A stretch of 42,496 bases of DNA, taken from assembly GCA_946480915.1 (NCBI GenBank), contig CAMLLO010000037.1:1-42496 (forward strand), read 5' to 3'. Origin of the DNA: an uncultured Sphingobacteriaceae bacterium (GTDB lineage: Bacteria > Bacteroidota > Bacteroidia > Sphingobacteriales > Sphingobacteriaceae). Each line of letters starts with the position of its first letter. The stretch's first letter is position 1. Below are positions 34,041 through 42,132 of the stretch, in pieces. Made by a program: the position numbers and the translations under genes. A model generated the notes under the pieces. That model was not told the DNA's origin, did no database searches, and saw nothing but the letters and a program-made list of their open reading frames with translations.

Positions 34041-35592
34041 AACTAATCGCGATTTTCTGTAGTCCTTTATTGGCGGGACCTGTTAACACCTCTCCATTGA
34101 TATCATAACGGGCGCCATGGCAGGGGCAGTCCCAGCTTTTTTCTGAGTTGTTCCAGTTGACGATACATTTTGCATGTGTACAAACGGGGTTCAGGGCATG
34201 AATTTCGCCGGAGGCGTCTTTGTAGATCGCCAGTTTTTCATTATTATATTCAACCACAGCTCCTGCAACTAAAGGAATTTCGTTTAGTGATTGAATATCC
34301 TTAGCGGATAGTCGGTCGGCAATAAAATGATAAACTACGTCGGTGTTTTCTTTTACAAATTCTGTAAAACCCGCAACAGGTTTAATCCGGCTGGGAGAAA
34401 ACAAGTCGGTATACGAATTTTTTTGTCCAAGTATCAGATCTCGTACGATCATACCAGAAACGCTGCCTAAGGTAATTCCATTTCCGCCGAAGCCTGCGGC
34501 CACGTAAACATCATCATCGAAACCAGGTAGTTTACCAATGTAGGGCAATCCGTCCGCCGGAATATAATATTGAGCTGACCAGCTAAATTCTATCGAAGCA
34601 CCTTTATAGTGCTCATGAACATATTTCTCCAAAGATCTAAATGACTCTTCTGGCTTACCATGGCCTGTTTTATGATCATCGCCGCCGATAATCAAATACT
34701 GCTGACCGTCTATTTCGTGAGTTCTGAAATAATGATAAGGATCTTTCATGTCATATACCAGATCTGAAGGGTAATTACCTTCAGATAATTTGACACCTAG
34801 AGAATAGCTTCTATAAGGAGCGCATCTGAAATGTAAAAGATTTATACCAAGGGGAATATGTGTTGCGTAAACAACCTTGGCGGCTTTGACAGAAACATTA
34901 CTTGCTTTAGCAGTATGAATATTTCCATCCTTTGCTATGGATTGAATCATTGTATTCTGAAGAATTCGGCCACCTTTTTTTATGAACTCTTCTGCAAGCG
35001 CATAAATATATTTTAATGGGTGTATTTGAGCCTGCTGATCAAATACGATTGCGTTTTTAAAAGGAACAGGCACCGGAATTCTATCAGCATATTGCACGGA
35101 TGCCCCCGCTTTTTGCGATGCTTTTAATATGACATCCAGTTCGGATGCTTCTTTATCGGTTTCGGCATATAGATAACCTTGTTTGTGGGTAAAGTCGCAA
35201 TCAATCTGATACCGACTTACGAAATCAGCTACAGTGGTAATTGCGTCTTTGCAGGCATTCGCCACGGTTTTGGCAGCCTCTTCACTAAAGTCCTTTTCGA
35301 TGTGGCTATAAGAATTATCAAGAAAGGTATTAAGATGTGCAGTAGTTCCACCGGTGGTACCGTAGCCAATAGTGTGGGCTTCTGCGAGAATACAGTTTTT
35401 CCCTGCTTCCTGTAAAAGCATCGCAGTGGTTAATCCGGTAATACCGCCGCCAATAATGAGCACGTCAAAGGTGGTATCGACTATATAGTCTTTGCCGGTA
35501 TCACTTGGGATACGCTCGACACTTCCCTGCCAAATGCTTTCGGTACTTGCATCCCGGGGAACGCCGGTTTTTAAGTTTTCCATGGATTCCAT
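34039..35592 (-). CDS. FAD-dependent oxidoreductase with C-terminal Rieske [2Fe-2S] domain
   Basis: This 517-residue protein has a DAO-type FAD fold: I-G-G-G-I-T-G-L-T-T-A (about 47-57), a late G-F-G-G-N-G-I-T-L-G motif and no signal peptide. The C-terminal domain carries C-T-H (Cys471, His473) and C-P-C-H-G (Cys489, His492), the ligands of a Rieske cluster. Fusions of this kind (YhfW-like) are widespread; the amine or amino-acid substrate is not known. The cluster may pass electrons from FAD to an acceptor. ATG 35592 is used; an in-frame ATG three codons later is equally possible. A 31-bp palindrome lies upstream, between it and the dehydrogenase gene. Confidence 0.88.
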   Translation of the reverse strand: MESMENLKTGVPRDASTESIWQGSVERIPSDTGKDYIVDTTFDVLIIGGGITGLTTAMLLQEAGKNCILAEAHTIGYGTTGGTTAHLNTFLDNSYSHIEKDFSEEAAKTVANACKDAITTVADFVSRYQIDCDFTHKQGYLYAETDKEASELDVILKASQKAGASVQYADRIPVPVPFKNAIVFDQQAQIHPLKYIYALAEEFIKKGGRILQNTMIQSIAKDGNIHTAKASNVSVKAAKVVYATHIPLGINLLHFRCAPYRSYSLGVKLSEGNYPSDLVYDMKDPYHYFRTHEIDGQQYLIIGGDDHKTGHGKPEESFRSLEKYVHEHYKGASIEFSWSAQYYIPADGLPYIGKLPGFDDDVYVAAGFGGNGITLGSVSGMIVRDLILGQKNSYTDLFSPSRIKPVAGFTEFVKENTDVVYHFIADRLSAKDIQSLNEIPLVAGAVVEYNNEKLAIYKDASGEIHALNPVCTHAKCIVNWNNSEKSWDCPCHGARYDINGEVLTGPANKGLQKIAIS

Positions 35593-35664
35593 AGGTTAAT
35601 TGGTTTGTTTTATAACCTTTGAAAAGCGAAAGTAGTTTTAGGAAATTGAGGCTTGGGATTGCCA

Positions 35665-35695
35665 GACCTCTAAGGTTTTAAAAACCTTAGAGGTC
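35665..35695. repeat. 31-bp near-perfect palindrome
   Basis: GACCTCTAAGGTTTT (35665-35679) and AAAACCTTAGAGGTC (35681-35695) are exact complements around a single central A. It sits in the 118-bp gap downstream of the dehydrogenase gene and upstream of the oxidoreductase gene. The sequence style is that of the dispersed palindromes I associate with Bacteroidota intergenic regions; it could also act as a terminator for the dehydrogenase mRNA. Confidence 0.8.
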
Positions 35696-35710
35696 ATCGG
35701 ATTTGACTGA

Positions 35711-36793
35711 TTAAATTCCGGCTATCCCTAAAGTGGAGGCCATCTCATTTAAATCGTCCACGACTGAGCTAACTAGTGGAATCCCATTAACCTTACGATC
35801 AGCTTCGGCTTCCAGTTCGGGCTCTCCGGGAATTACAAGAGGTTGTGATTCATTTATTGGCTTTGCCGATTTGAACCGTTCAATCCAGTTATCCATGTGG
35901 TTTTTAAAGTCGTCTACGGGGCGAAAACCATCTACACGCATAGCGCCTACAAAATGTCCGATCCCTAATCCGGGGAGATTCGGCAGAGGATCGAGGAAAC
36001 TCACGAATGGGGGAACCCAGGGCCCATAATTGGCGCCGGAAAGCACCGCAGACAAAATATCCACGGTAGCGCTTAGTCCAAAGCCTTTATGACTTCCGTG
36101 ATCTCTGTCGCTGCCTAGTGGAAGGAGTGAGCCACCCGATTTCAATGCATGCGGGTCCGTCGTGCTTTCTCCGCTTTTACTTTGCACCCAGCCGTCGGGA
36201 ACCGGTTTCCCTGAACGTTGGGCGATTTCTAACTTGCCGTTTGCCGCGGCAGAAGTTGCCATGTCAACAATAACCGGAGGATATTTTCCTGCCGGAAACC
36301 CATAGCACATGGGGTTCGTTCCCAATAAACGTTCGGTGGTGAATGTTGGCGCAACCAGCGGGCTCGCGTTGGTCATAGCAAAACCGATCATATCGTTTTT
36401 TACTGCTTCGAGTGCATGGTATCCGGCGATGCCGAAATGATTTGAGTTCCTTACTGATACCCATCCCGAGCCATATTTTTTAGCTTTCTCGATAGCCAGC
36501 TTCATGGCAAAAGGAGCAACGACCAACCCCAATCCGCTATCGCCGTCGACCGTTGCCGTGGTGGCCGTTTCATGTACAATCGTAATGTTGGGTTTTGGAT
36601 TAATCCTTTTCTTCTCCCACAGGCGTATATATCCGCTTAAGCGCGCAACACCATGCGAGTCGATTCCGCGTAAATCGGAAGCTATTAACACATCCGCGGC
36701 AAGTTTTGCATCCTCTTCCGGACAACCAATTTTTATAAAAACAGATTCGGTAAATTTTCTTAAGTTTTCTTCCTGAATGATGAATGAATCCAT
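35711..36793 (-). CDS. Ldh/MDH2-family NAD(P)-dependent dehydrogenase
   Basis: This 360-residue protein belongs to the malate/L-lactate/ureidoglycolate dehydrogenase family, which has its own NAD fold: D-L-R-G-I-D-S-H-G-V-A-R (40-51), V-R-N-S-N-H-F-G-I-A-G-Y (catalytic His), G-T-N-P-M-C-Y-G-F-P, V-D-M-A-T-S, and D-H-G-S-H-K-G-F-G-L. It oxidises a 2-hydroxy acid; the exact substrate (malate, lactate, sulfolactate, others) cannot be read off. Its start lies 2 bp after the bshC stop, so the two are in one operon, which is not an obvious functional pair. Confidence 0.88.
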   Translation of the reverse strand: MDSFIIQEENLRKFTESVFIKIGCPEEDAKLAADVLIASDLRGIDSHGVARLSGYIRLWEKKRINPKPNITIVHETATTATVDGDSGLGLVVAPFAMKLAIEKAKKYGSGWVSVRNSNHFGIAGYHALEAVKNDMIGFAMTNASPLVAPTFTTERLLGTNPMCYGFPAGKYPPVIVDMATSAAANGKLEIAQRSGKPVPDGWVQSKSGESTTDPHALKSGGSLLPLGSDRDHGSHKGFGLSATVDILSAVLSGANYGPWVPPFVSFLDPLPNLPGLGIGHFVGAMRVDGFRPVDDFKNHMDNWIERFKSAKPINESQPLVIPGEPELEAEADRKVNGIPLVSSVVDDLNEMASTLGIAGI

Positions 36794-36795
36794 AA

Positions 36796-38394
36796 TTAAA
36801 ATTCTAGGACAGTGAATTTAAAGTCGAGGGGTTTAAAATGATGAATCAGCTCTGCGATGAAGTTATCTCCATATTGAGCGTAAAGCAGGCCGAAATTTTC
36901 TGTACGTTCTTGTAAGCTATTGCCAGGAAAATAGGTATTCCTGAGGTTTTCAATCTGTCTTAAAGCGACTTCATGATTTCTTTTTTCCGCTTTAATGAAC
37001 TTCTTCTCCAGATTAGCGAGTGCATTTTTCAGTCGCGCCTTAACGGCATCGGAACTTGCAGCCAGCGTAGGGTCGATATTTGCAGAGCGTTGCTTCAGTT
37101 TCCCGAATAACAGGTTGAATTCGTTCCACTCGCCGTTTAAGTTCAAGGTATGTTGAGAATGCCTTATAACATATTCCTTCTTAAGAATTTCAGTAGGTTT
37201 AAAGATATCCTGAACAGGGATTTTTAGATTGTGTAACTTATTACTAAATGATTGATTTGCGATAAGGGCGGAATTTCTGGGTATTAAAATGGGAAAACTC
37301 AGTCCGAATTGATCAAAGTTCCGTTTTAACTGGAGCCAATAAACAATTTCAGCGCCTCCTCCAATATAAGCCAGGTTAGGTAAGATGACTTCCTGATACA
37401 GCGGGCGCATCACTACATTTGGGCTGAACCGATCGGGATGATTGTCTATTTCGGCAATCAGCTCTTCTCTGTTGAAATGGATTTCCGTGTTCAGAACTTC
37501 CCATCGTTCATTCTCAAAAACTATCCGTTCGCGAAGATGATCTTTAAGATAGAAGAAGTTTATTTCTCTGGCATATACCTGCGTTTGGAAGCCAGCCTCC
37601 TCGAGCTTCTTAGATGTTTCTGATATTGCCTTATGACTTTTCTTACCCAGAATATCTTGTTTAACAATCTCTGCGAATTGACTTTTCAGTTCGATATCAT
37701 CTGCATCAAGAATAACCAGGCCATATTTGGCAAACAGGTGATGAACTAAATATCGGGTTGCCTCAGCAAGGTTGTCTGAATTTAAATAGGCTTCCTTAAG
37801 TGTGGTTGCCAGCTTTTGTGAGCTTTCGGAAATTCCTAATGCATTAATATAGCTTTTTAAGATTGCCTGAATTGATTTTGGGTCTATTCTACCTGTTGCT
37901 CCGCTTACATTTTCATCCCATAAAAATTTTTGTCCCGCCAGCTTAGTGTGATTGATCTCAGCAAAGTCATGATCTTCAGTAGCCATCCAGTAAACCGGCA
38001 CAAAGTTTTTATCAGGATAGGCTTCTTTCAATTCAGAAGCAAGGTTAATTGCCGTTACGATCTTGAAAATAAAGTAAAGCGGTCCGGTGAAAATATTTAG
38101 CTGGTGCCCGGTTGTGACGGTATAGGTTTCAGTTAGGGCAAGGCTCTCAATATTTTGAAACACCAATGCTGAATCATCGTTAGCGTACCTTGGATCGGCG
38201 TATTGTTTCTTTAAAGCATTTACCAATACATCCCGGTTAGGCGATGAGTTTTTTTGGGAAATTAGCTTGCTGAAGTTTTCTGGTTTGGGCCAGTAGGAAA
38301 TGTAAGGCTGTAATTTTGAATCGCCGGCTATGTATTTTAGCAGGGTTTCTGAAAAACTATGCGTTTCGCTATAATCGATGCAGGTTGCTTTCAT
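36796..38394 (-). CDS. bshC: Bacillithiol biosynthesis cysteine-adding enzyme BshC
   Basis: BshC is assigned the final step of bacillithiol synthesis, adding cysteine to glucosaminyl-malate. The 532-residue protein starts M-K-A-T-C-I-D-Y, matching the usual N-terminus; ATG 38394 is used in place of the 9-codon extension to 38421. Family features include T-G-H-Q-L-N-I-F-T-G-P (about 91-101), W-M-A-T-E-D-H-D-F-A-E and P-N-L-A-Y-I-G-G-G-A-E. The C-terminal third is a long coiled coil. bshA and bshB are not in this window. It lies 50 bp downstream of rimO and directly upstream of the dehydrogenase gene. Confidence 0.93.
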   Translation of the reverse strand: MKATCIDYSETHSFSETLLKYIAGDSKLQPYISYWPKPENFSKLISQKNSSPNRDVLVNALKKQYADPRYANDDSALVFQNIESLALTETYTVTTGHQLNIFTGPLYFIFKIVTAINLASELKEAYPDKNFVPVYWMATEDHDFAEINHTKLAGQKFLWDENVSGATGRIDPKSIQAILKSYINALGISESSQKLATTLKEAYLNSDNLAEATRYLVHHLFAKYGLVILDADDIELKSQFAEIVKQDILGKKSHKAISETSKKLEEAGFQTQVYAREINFFYLKDHLRERIVFENERWEVLNTEIHFNREELIAEIDNHPDRFSPNVVMRPLYQEVILPNLAYIGGGAEIVYWLQLKRNFDQFGLSFPILIPRNSALIANQSFSNKLHNLKIPVQDIFKPTEILKKEYVIRHSQHTLNLNGEWNEFNLLFGKLKQRSANIDPTLAASSDAVKARLKNALANLEKKFIKAEKRNHEVALRQIENLRNTYFPGNSLQERTENFGLLYAQYGDNFIAELIHHFKPLDFKFTVLEF

Positions 38395-38444
38395 CGTGAG
38401 CACGAAAATAGGGGAATTCATTTAAATCCCCCTTGATGCAATAC

Positions 38445-39779
38445 TTATTTGACAATTTGTCCATATAAGTCGAAATCTTCAGCACGTTCAATTTTTGCCT
38501 GAACAAAACTGCCCACTGTCGCATAATTGGTGCTTGCATGTAAAAGAACCTCGTTGTCGACTTCCGGAGAGTCGAATTCTGTACGCCCGATAAAATAATC
38601 ACCCTCTTTTTTATCAATCAGTACTTTAAATGTTTTGCCAATCTTTTCCTGGTTTTTATCGAAGGAAATAGACTGCTGAACCTCCATGATCTCCTCTACA
38701 CGTTGCTCTTTTACTTCTTCAGGAATGTTATCTTCCAGAGAATGCGCATGGGTTTTTTCTTCGTGAGAATAGGTAAAACAGCCGAGGCGGTCGAACCGTG
38801 TTTCTTCAACCCAGTCTCTCATCTCATTAAAATCCTTCTCTGTTTCTCCGGGATAACCGCAAATTAATGTAGTACGCAAAGCGATGTCGGGAACTTTATT
38901 GCGGATCGCGTCGACCAGTTCAATGGTTTTTTGCTTGCCTATTCCTCTGCGCATAGATTTCAGCATATTATCGCTGATGTGTTGAAGCGGCATATCCAGG
39001 TAATTGCAAATGTTAGAACGCTCGTTCATCACATCCAGAATTTCCATCGGGAAACCTGAAGGATATGCATATTGTAAGCGGATCCATTCCAGGCCATCTA
39101 CATCAGAAAGGTGACGCAACAGCTCGTCTAAATTCCGTTTTCCATACAGATCCAGTCCGTAATAGGTAAGATCCTGGGCAATAACCACCAGCTCTTTTGT
39201 GCCGTTACGAACCAATCCTTTAGCTTCTTTTACCAGCTCTTCAATCGATTTCGAAACATGCTTGCCACGCATCAGCGGAATGGCGCAAAACGAACATGGA
39301 CGGTTACATCCTTCAGAAATTTTGAAATAAGCGAAATGAGAAGGGGTGGTTAACAAACGTTCGCCGATTAACTCGTATTTATAATCAGCGCCCAGGTTTT
39401 TTAGAATATTCTGGAGGTCGTTCGTTCCGAAAAAGGCGTCAACATTCGAAAGCTCGGCTTCTAACTCTGGTTTATACCGCTCAGAAAGGCAGCCTGTAAC
39501 CACTACTTTTCCAACTTTTCCCTGTTCCTTCAGATCGCTGTATTGGAGTATGGTATCAATCGACTCTTGCTTGGCGTTGTCGATAAACCCACAGGTGTTA
39601 ATTACGATGATATCGTCTTTCCCGATCTTATTCGACTCGTGTACTACATCAATGGCATTGCCTTTCAGCTGGCCCATTAAGACTTCAGAATCGTATACGT
39701 TTTTAGAGCAACCTAGTGTGATTACGTTAACTTTAGGTTTGCTGCTTGTAACTGTTTTTGTTTGTTTAGTCTTCATCAC
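38445..39779 (-). CDS. rimO: Ribosomal protein S12 methylthiotransferase RimO
   Basis: RimO attaches a methylthio group to an Asp of ribosomal protein S12. The 444-residue protein has an N-terminal UPF0004 domain with cluster cysteines C24 (L-G-C-S-K-N), C63 (N-T-C-G-F) and C97 (T-G-C-L-S-E), a radical-SAM domain with C158-x3-C162-x2-C165 (C-N-R-P-C-S-F-C), and a C-terminal TRAM domain. The L-G-C-S-K-N motif separates RimO from MiaB. The start could be the first or second Met (39779 or 39776). A toxin-antitoxin pair sits immediately upstream, 17 bp away. Confidence 0.95.
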   Translation of the reverse strand: MMKTKQTKTVTSSKPKVNVITLGCSKNVYDSEVLMGQLKGNAIDVVHESNKIGKDDIIVINTCGFIDNAKQESIDTILQYSDLKEQGKVGKVVVTGCLSERYKPELEAELSNVDAFFGTNDLQNILKNLGADYKYELIGERLLTTPSHFAYFKISEGCNRPCSFCAIPLMRGKHVSKSIEELVKEAKGLVRNGTKELVVIAQDLTYYGLDLYGKRNLDELLRHLSDVDGLEWIRLQYAYPSGFPMEILDVMNERSNICNYLDMPLQHISDNMLKSMRRGIGKQKTIELVDAIRNKVPDIALRTTLICGYPGETEKDFNEMRDWVEETRFDRLGCFTYSHEEKTHAHSLEDNIPEEVKEQRVEEIMEVQQSISFDKNQEKIGKTFKVLIDKKEGDYFIGRTEFDSPEVDNEVLLHASTNYATVGSFVQAKIERAEDFDLYGQIVK

Positions 39780-39796
39780 TAATCGCTGCTTATAAT

Positions 39797-40063
39797 TTAG
39801 GGAAAGATTTTATATATTTCTTTGCGATGGAGTATTCTCTCAAAGCTTAATTCGTCGTTGTTGATTTTCAGGCCGATTCGATAATCTCCTATTCTAAGCC
39901 GGTAATAATGGATAAAGCCTTTTATTTTCTTCAGATTTTTTATTTCTGAAGCCGATGTGTAAGCGGGTATTTCTTTAAAAACTAAGTCCTCAACAGTCGA
40001 TCGCGTTTTTGTTGGAATAGCTGCCAGGTCTTTTAAGAACTTTTTATTAAAAAGGACTCGCAC
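39797..40063 (-). CDS. RelE/ParE-superfamily toxin
   Basis: This 88-residue protein has the RelE/ParE pattern: an N-terminal K-K-F-L-K-D-L helix, I-K-G-F-I-H-Y-Y-R-L-R-I-G-D-Y-R-I-G near the middle, and a terminal strand F-E-R-I-L-H-R-K-E-I-Y. Superfamily members cleave ribosome-bound mRNA or poison gyrase; which applies here is unknown. The start is GTG (40061-40063) directly abutting the antitoxin stop codon, with no base between, which implies translational coupling. Confidence 0.8.
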   Translation of the reverse strand: MRVLFNKKFLKDLAAIPTKTRSTVEDLVFKEIPAYTSASEIKNLKKIKGFIHYYRLRIGDYRIGLKINNDELSFERILHRKEIYKIFP

Positions 40064-40279
40064 TTATTCTGCTTTGCTTAAAGATTGATAATAAGCAATG
40101 GCTTCATTAAGGTGTAGAGAGTCGATGGGATTATTCTGATTTATTGCTTCAGCCAGCCCTAGATTTTCTTTATCCTCATCCGATAAAATTTGAGCACTGA
40201 ATCCCATTCTCTTTGCAAACTCCTGTAAAAAAGAGAGCTCCTTTGCGTTTTTTGTATGGATGATAATGCTGTTGCTCAT
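40064..40279 (-). CDS. Antitoxin partner of the RelE/ParE-type toxin
   Basis: This 71-residue protein begins M-S-N-S-I-I-I-H-T-K-N (ATG 40279; the frame is also open from a TTG two codons earlier). It has an N-terminal strand, the helix E-L-S-F-L-Q-E-F-A-K-R-M-G, and an acidic linker, resembling small DUF2683-type antitoxins in Bacteroidota. It probably neutralises the toxin encoded directly after it. The gene lies 21 bp after ftsY on the same strand and so may be read from the ftsY promoter as well as its own. Confidence 0.7.
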   Translation of the reverse strand: MSNSIIIHTKNAKELSFLQEFAKRMGFSAQILSDEDKENLGLAEAINQNNPIDSLHLNEAIAYYQSLSKAE

Positions 40280-40300
40280 ACTCAAATTTAATAATTTCTG

Positions 40301-41263
40301 TTATTTAAACAGGCTCTCAACAAACTCTTTCTTATTGAATAATTGCAGGTCGTCCATTGCTTCGCCAACACCTATATATTTTACCGGTATTTTAAACTGA
40401 TCGGATATGCCTATAACAACGCCGCCTTTCGCGGTTCCGTCTAATTTAGTTAAAGCTAAAGCATTAACATCTGTAGCTTGTGTAAACTGCTTGCACTGTT
40501 CGATGGCGTTTTGTCCGGTAGAGGCATCCAGAACCAAAAGGATTTCATGTGGTGCGCCAGGGACAACCTTATGCATTACGTTCTTGATTTTTGTGAGCTC
40601 ATTCATCAAGGCAACTTTATTATGCAAACGTCCGGCGGTGTCAATTATGGCAACATCTTCGCCATTTGCCACGGCAGACTGCAAGGTATCGAATGCTACG
40701 GAAGCAGGATCGGAGCCCATTGGCTGAGCAACCACCCGTACGCCGACACGTTCTCCCCAAAGTTTAAGTTGTTCTACAGCTGCCGCACGAAAAGTATCGG
40801 CAGCGCCAAGCACTACTTTACTGCCTGTCGCCTTTAGTTTATGGGCCAGTTTGCCGATGGTAGTGGTTTTTCCAACACCATTTACTCCAACGACCATTAT
40901 AACATACGGTTTGTGACTGCCGTATTCAAAGCTTTCAAAGTCGCTGCTATTGTTTTCGGCTAGCAGTTCCTGTATTTCCGACCGTAAAATTCCGTTCAGC
41001 TCGGAAGTATTGATGTATTTATCGCGGGCAACCCGTTCCTCAATGCGTCCGATTATTTTTAGGGTTGTGCTTACTCCAACGTCGGAAGTAACAAGAATTT
41101 CTTCAAGTTCGTCTAAAACCTCTTCGTCGACCGTAGATTTGCCTACTACCGCTTTAGTAAGTTTGGAAAACAAACCTTCCTTGGTTTTTTCCAGACCTTT
41201 TTCCAGAGCTTCCTGCTCTATCTGCGTAGTTTCTTTCTTTTTGAAAAAATCAAATAGTCCCAT
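40301..41263 (-). CDS. ftsY: Signal recognition particle receptor FtsY
   Basis: FtsY is the GTPase receptor that docks SRP-ribosome complexes at the membrane. The 320-residue protein begins with M-G-L-F-D-F-F-K-K-K, a short amphipathic membrane anchor, and has only a brief acidic A region. The NG domain has G1 G-V-N-G-V-G-K-T-T-T (125-134), D-T-F-R-A-A-A-V-E-Q-L, D-T-A-G-R, and T-K-L-D. A terminator separates it from DUF4295 upstream, so its own promoter should lie in 41264-41310, where the sequence ATGTGCAAATT occurs twice. Confidence 0.96.
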   Translation of the reverse strand: MGLFDFFKKKETTQIEQEALEKGLEKTKEGLFSKLTKAVVGKSTVDEEVLDELEEILVTSDVGVSTTLKIIGRIEERVARDKYINTSELNGILRSEIQELLAENNSSDFESFEYGSHKPYVIMVVGVNGVGKTTTIGKLAHKLKATGSKVVLGAADTFRAAAVEQLKLWGERVGVRVVAQPMGSDPASVAFDTLQSAVANGEDVAIIDTAGRLHNKVALMNELTKIKNVMHKVVPGAPHEILLVLDASTGQNAIEQCKQFTQATDVNALALTKLDGTAKGGVVIGISDQFKIPVKYIGVGEAMDDLQLFNKKEFVESLFK

Positions 41264-41269
41264 AGTTAA

Positions 41270-41296
41270 ATGTGCAAATTATTGAATGTGCAAATT
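41270..41296. repeat. Direct repeat ATGTGCAAATT upstream of ftsY
   Basis: ATGTGCAAATT occurs at 41270-41280 and 41286-41296. The second copy is also inside an inverted repeat ATTGAAT/ATTCAAT (41281-41300). These lie 7-37 bp upstream of the ftsY start and could be a regulator site or a local duplication. Confidence 0.5.
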
Positions 41297-41311
41297 CAAT
41301 AAGCGTAATAC

Positions 41312-41347
41312 AAAAAAAGCCCTCCTGATTTTCCATCGGGACGGCTC
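41312..41347 (-). terminator. Rho-independent terminator after DUF4295, before ftsY
   Basis: On the minus strand AGCCGTCCCGAT and ATCAGGAGGGCT pair at 10 of 12 positions around a short loop and are followed by TTTTTTT. It ends the rpmB-rpmG-DUF4295 transcript. Confidence 0.82.
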
Positions 41348-41371
41348 TTTATATTTTAAAGAAAAAAGTAA

Positions 41372-41536
41372 TTAAACTTTTTTTGCTTCTTCAATTGCGT
41401 CTTTAACGTGATCGTTATGTGCAATAATTTCTTTAAATGTGTAAGCGCCGGTTTTAGGAGACTTTACCATCGTAATTACTTTGGAGTATTCTTTACCTTT
41501 TCCGGTTTTCAGGGTTGCAACTACTTTCTTTGCCAT
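41372..41536 (-). CDS. DUF4295 small basic protein
   Basis: This 54-residue protein (ATG 41534-41536, TAA at 41372) reads M-A-K-K-V-V-A-T-L-K, then K-V-I-T-M-V-K-S-P-K-T-G-A-Y and a C-terminal helix with E-E-A-K-K-V. This is the DUF4295 family found directly after rpmG in Bacteroidota. Its size, basic charge and constant place next to ribosomal protein genes suggest a ribosome-associated role (inference). It lies 78 bp downstream of rpmG. Confidence 0.88.
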   Translation of the reverse strand: MAKKVVATLKTGKGKEYSKVITMVKSPKTGAYTFKEIIAHNDHVKDAIEEAKKV

Positions 41537-41614
41537 GTTTTCTTAATGATTGAATTGATGATGTTGAATTTATTGAATGATTGCCTTATCAATCATTCGA
41601 TTCTATTATCTCAA

Positions 41615-41797
41615 TTATTTAATTTCTTTGTGAAGAGTAACTTTTCTAAGGCAAGGATTGAATTTCTTCAATTCTAAACGCTCTGTAGTATTCTTTTTAT
41701 TTTTGGTGGTGATATAACGAGACATCCCAGGTACGCCACTTTCTTTTTGCTCAGTACATTCTAATATAACCTGAACTCTGTTACCTTTCTTAGCCAT
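41615..41797 (-). CDS. rpmG: 50S ribosomal protein bL33
   Basis: This 60-residue protein begins [16 protein letters not shown] and ends [16 protein letters not shown], the standard bL33 pattern. It keeps Cys14 and Cys49, half of the four-cysteine zinc site of C+ forms, so it is best described as a zinc-less form. Cotranscribed with rpmB, 20 bp upstream. Confidence 0.95.
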   Translation of the reverse strand: MAKKGNRVQVILECTEQKESGVPGMSRYITTKNKKNTTERLELKKFNPCLRKVTLHKEIK

Positions 41798-41817
41798 TTC
41801 TTTTCTTTAAATATTGA

Positions 41818-42051
41818 TTAAATGGATCCTTTTTTAAGGAATTTATTTATTACGGCACTGATACCGTTTTTGTTAATAGTTTTAATAGCTGAAGTAGAAA
41901 CTTTGAGGGTGATCCAACGGCCTTCTTCAGGGATGAAAAACTTTTTAACGTGCAAATTAGGATGAAATTTGCGTTTGGTTTTAACGTTCGAGTTCGAAAC
42001 GTTATAACCATTCATTGACATCTTTCCTGTTAAATCACAAATTCTCGACAT
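41818..42051 (-). CDS. rpmB: 50S ribosomal protein bL28
   Basis: This 77-residue protein begins M-S-R-I-C-D-L-T-G-K (bL28 signature), with K-T-K-R-K-F-H-P-N-L and R-W-I-T-L-K-V-S-T-S-A-I-K-T-I. It is the first gene of the rpmB-rpmG-DUF4295 operon. A candidate promoter (42102-42132) and a 12-bp palindrome (42086-42097) lie just upstream. Confidence 0.96.
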   Translation of the reverse strand: MSRICDLTGKMSMNGYNVSNSNVKTKRKFHPNLHVKKFFIPEEGRWITLKVSTSAIKTINKNGISAVINKFLKKGSI

Positions 42052-42085
42052 GACTATAGTATAAAGTGTATCTTTTTTAGTTGAC

Positions 42086-42097
42086 CTCTTTAAAGAG
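42086..42097 (-). promoter_or_regulatory. 12-bp perfect palindrome at the predicted rpmB transcription start
   Basis: CTCTTTAAAGAG is fully self-complementary and begins 4 bp downstream of the candidate -7 box, where the transcript should start. It could be an operator for a dimeric regulator or just an initially transcribed stem. Confidence 0.4.
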
Positions 42098-42101
42098 TTT
42101 G

Positions 42102-42132
42102 CAAATATCGGTAGAAGAAATTAGATACGCAA
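42102..42132 (-). promoter_or_regulatory. Candidate promoter of the rpmB operon
   Basis: On the minus strand TTG (42132-42130) is followed after 20 bp by GATATTTG (42109-42102), one mismatch from TAnnTTTG. The leader to the rpmB ATG at 42051 would be about 45 nt. Confidence 0.5.

Noticed and set aside
38369..38617. 82-aa minus-strand frame across the rimO/bshC junction
   Set aside because: It lies in another frame over the 3' end of rimO and the 5' end of bshC, both well supported; no family resemblance.
40407..40837. Two plus-strand frames (106 and 119 aa) opposite ftsY
   Set aside because: Both are antisense to the conserved FtsY GTPase domain and show no recognisable features.
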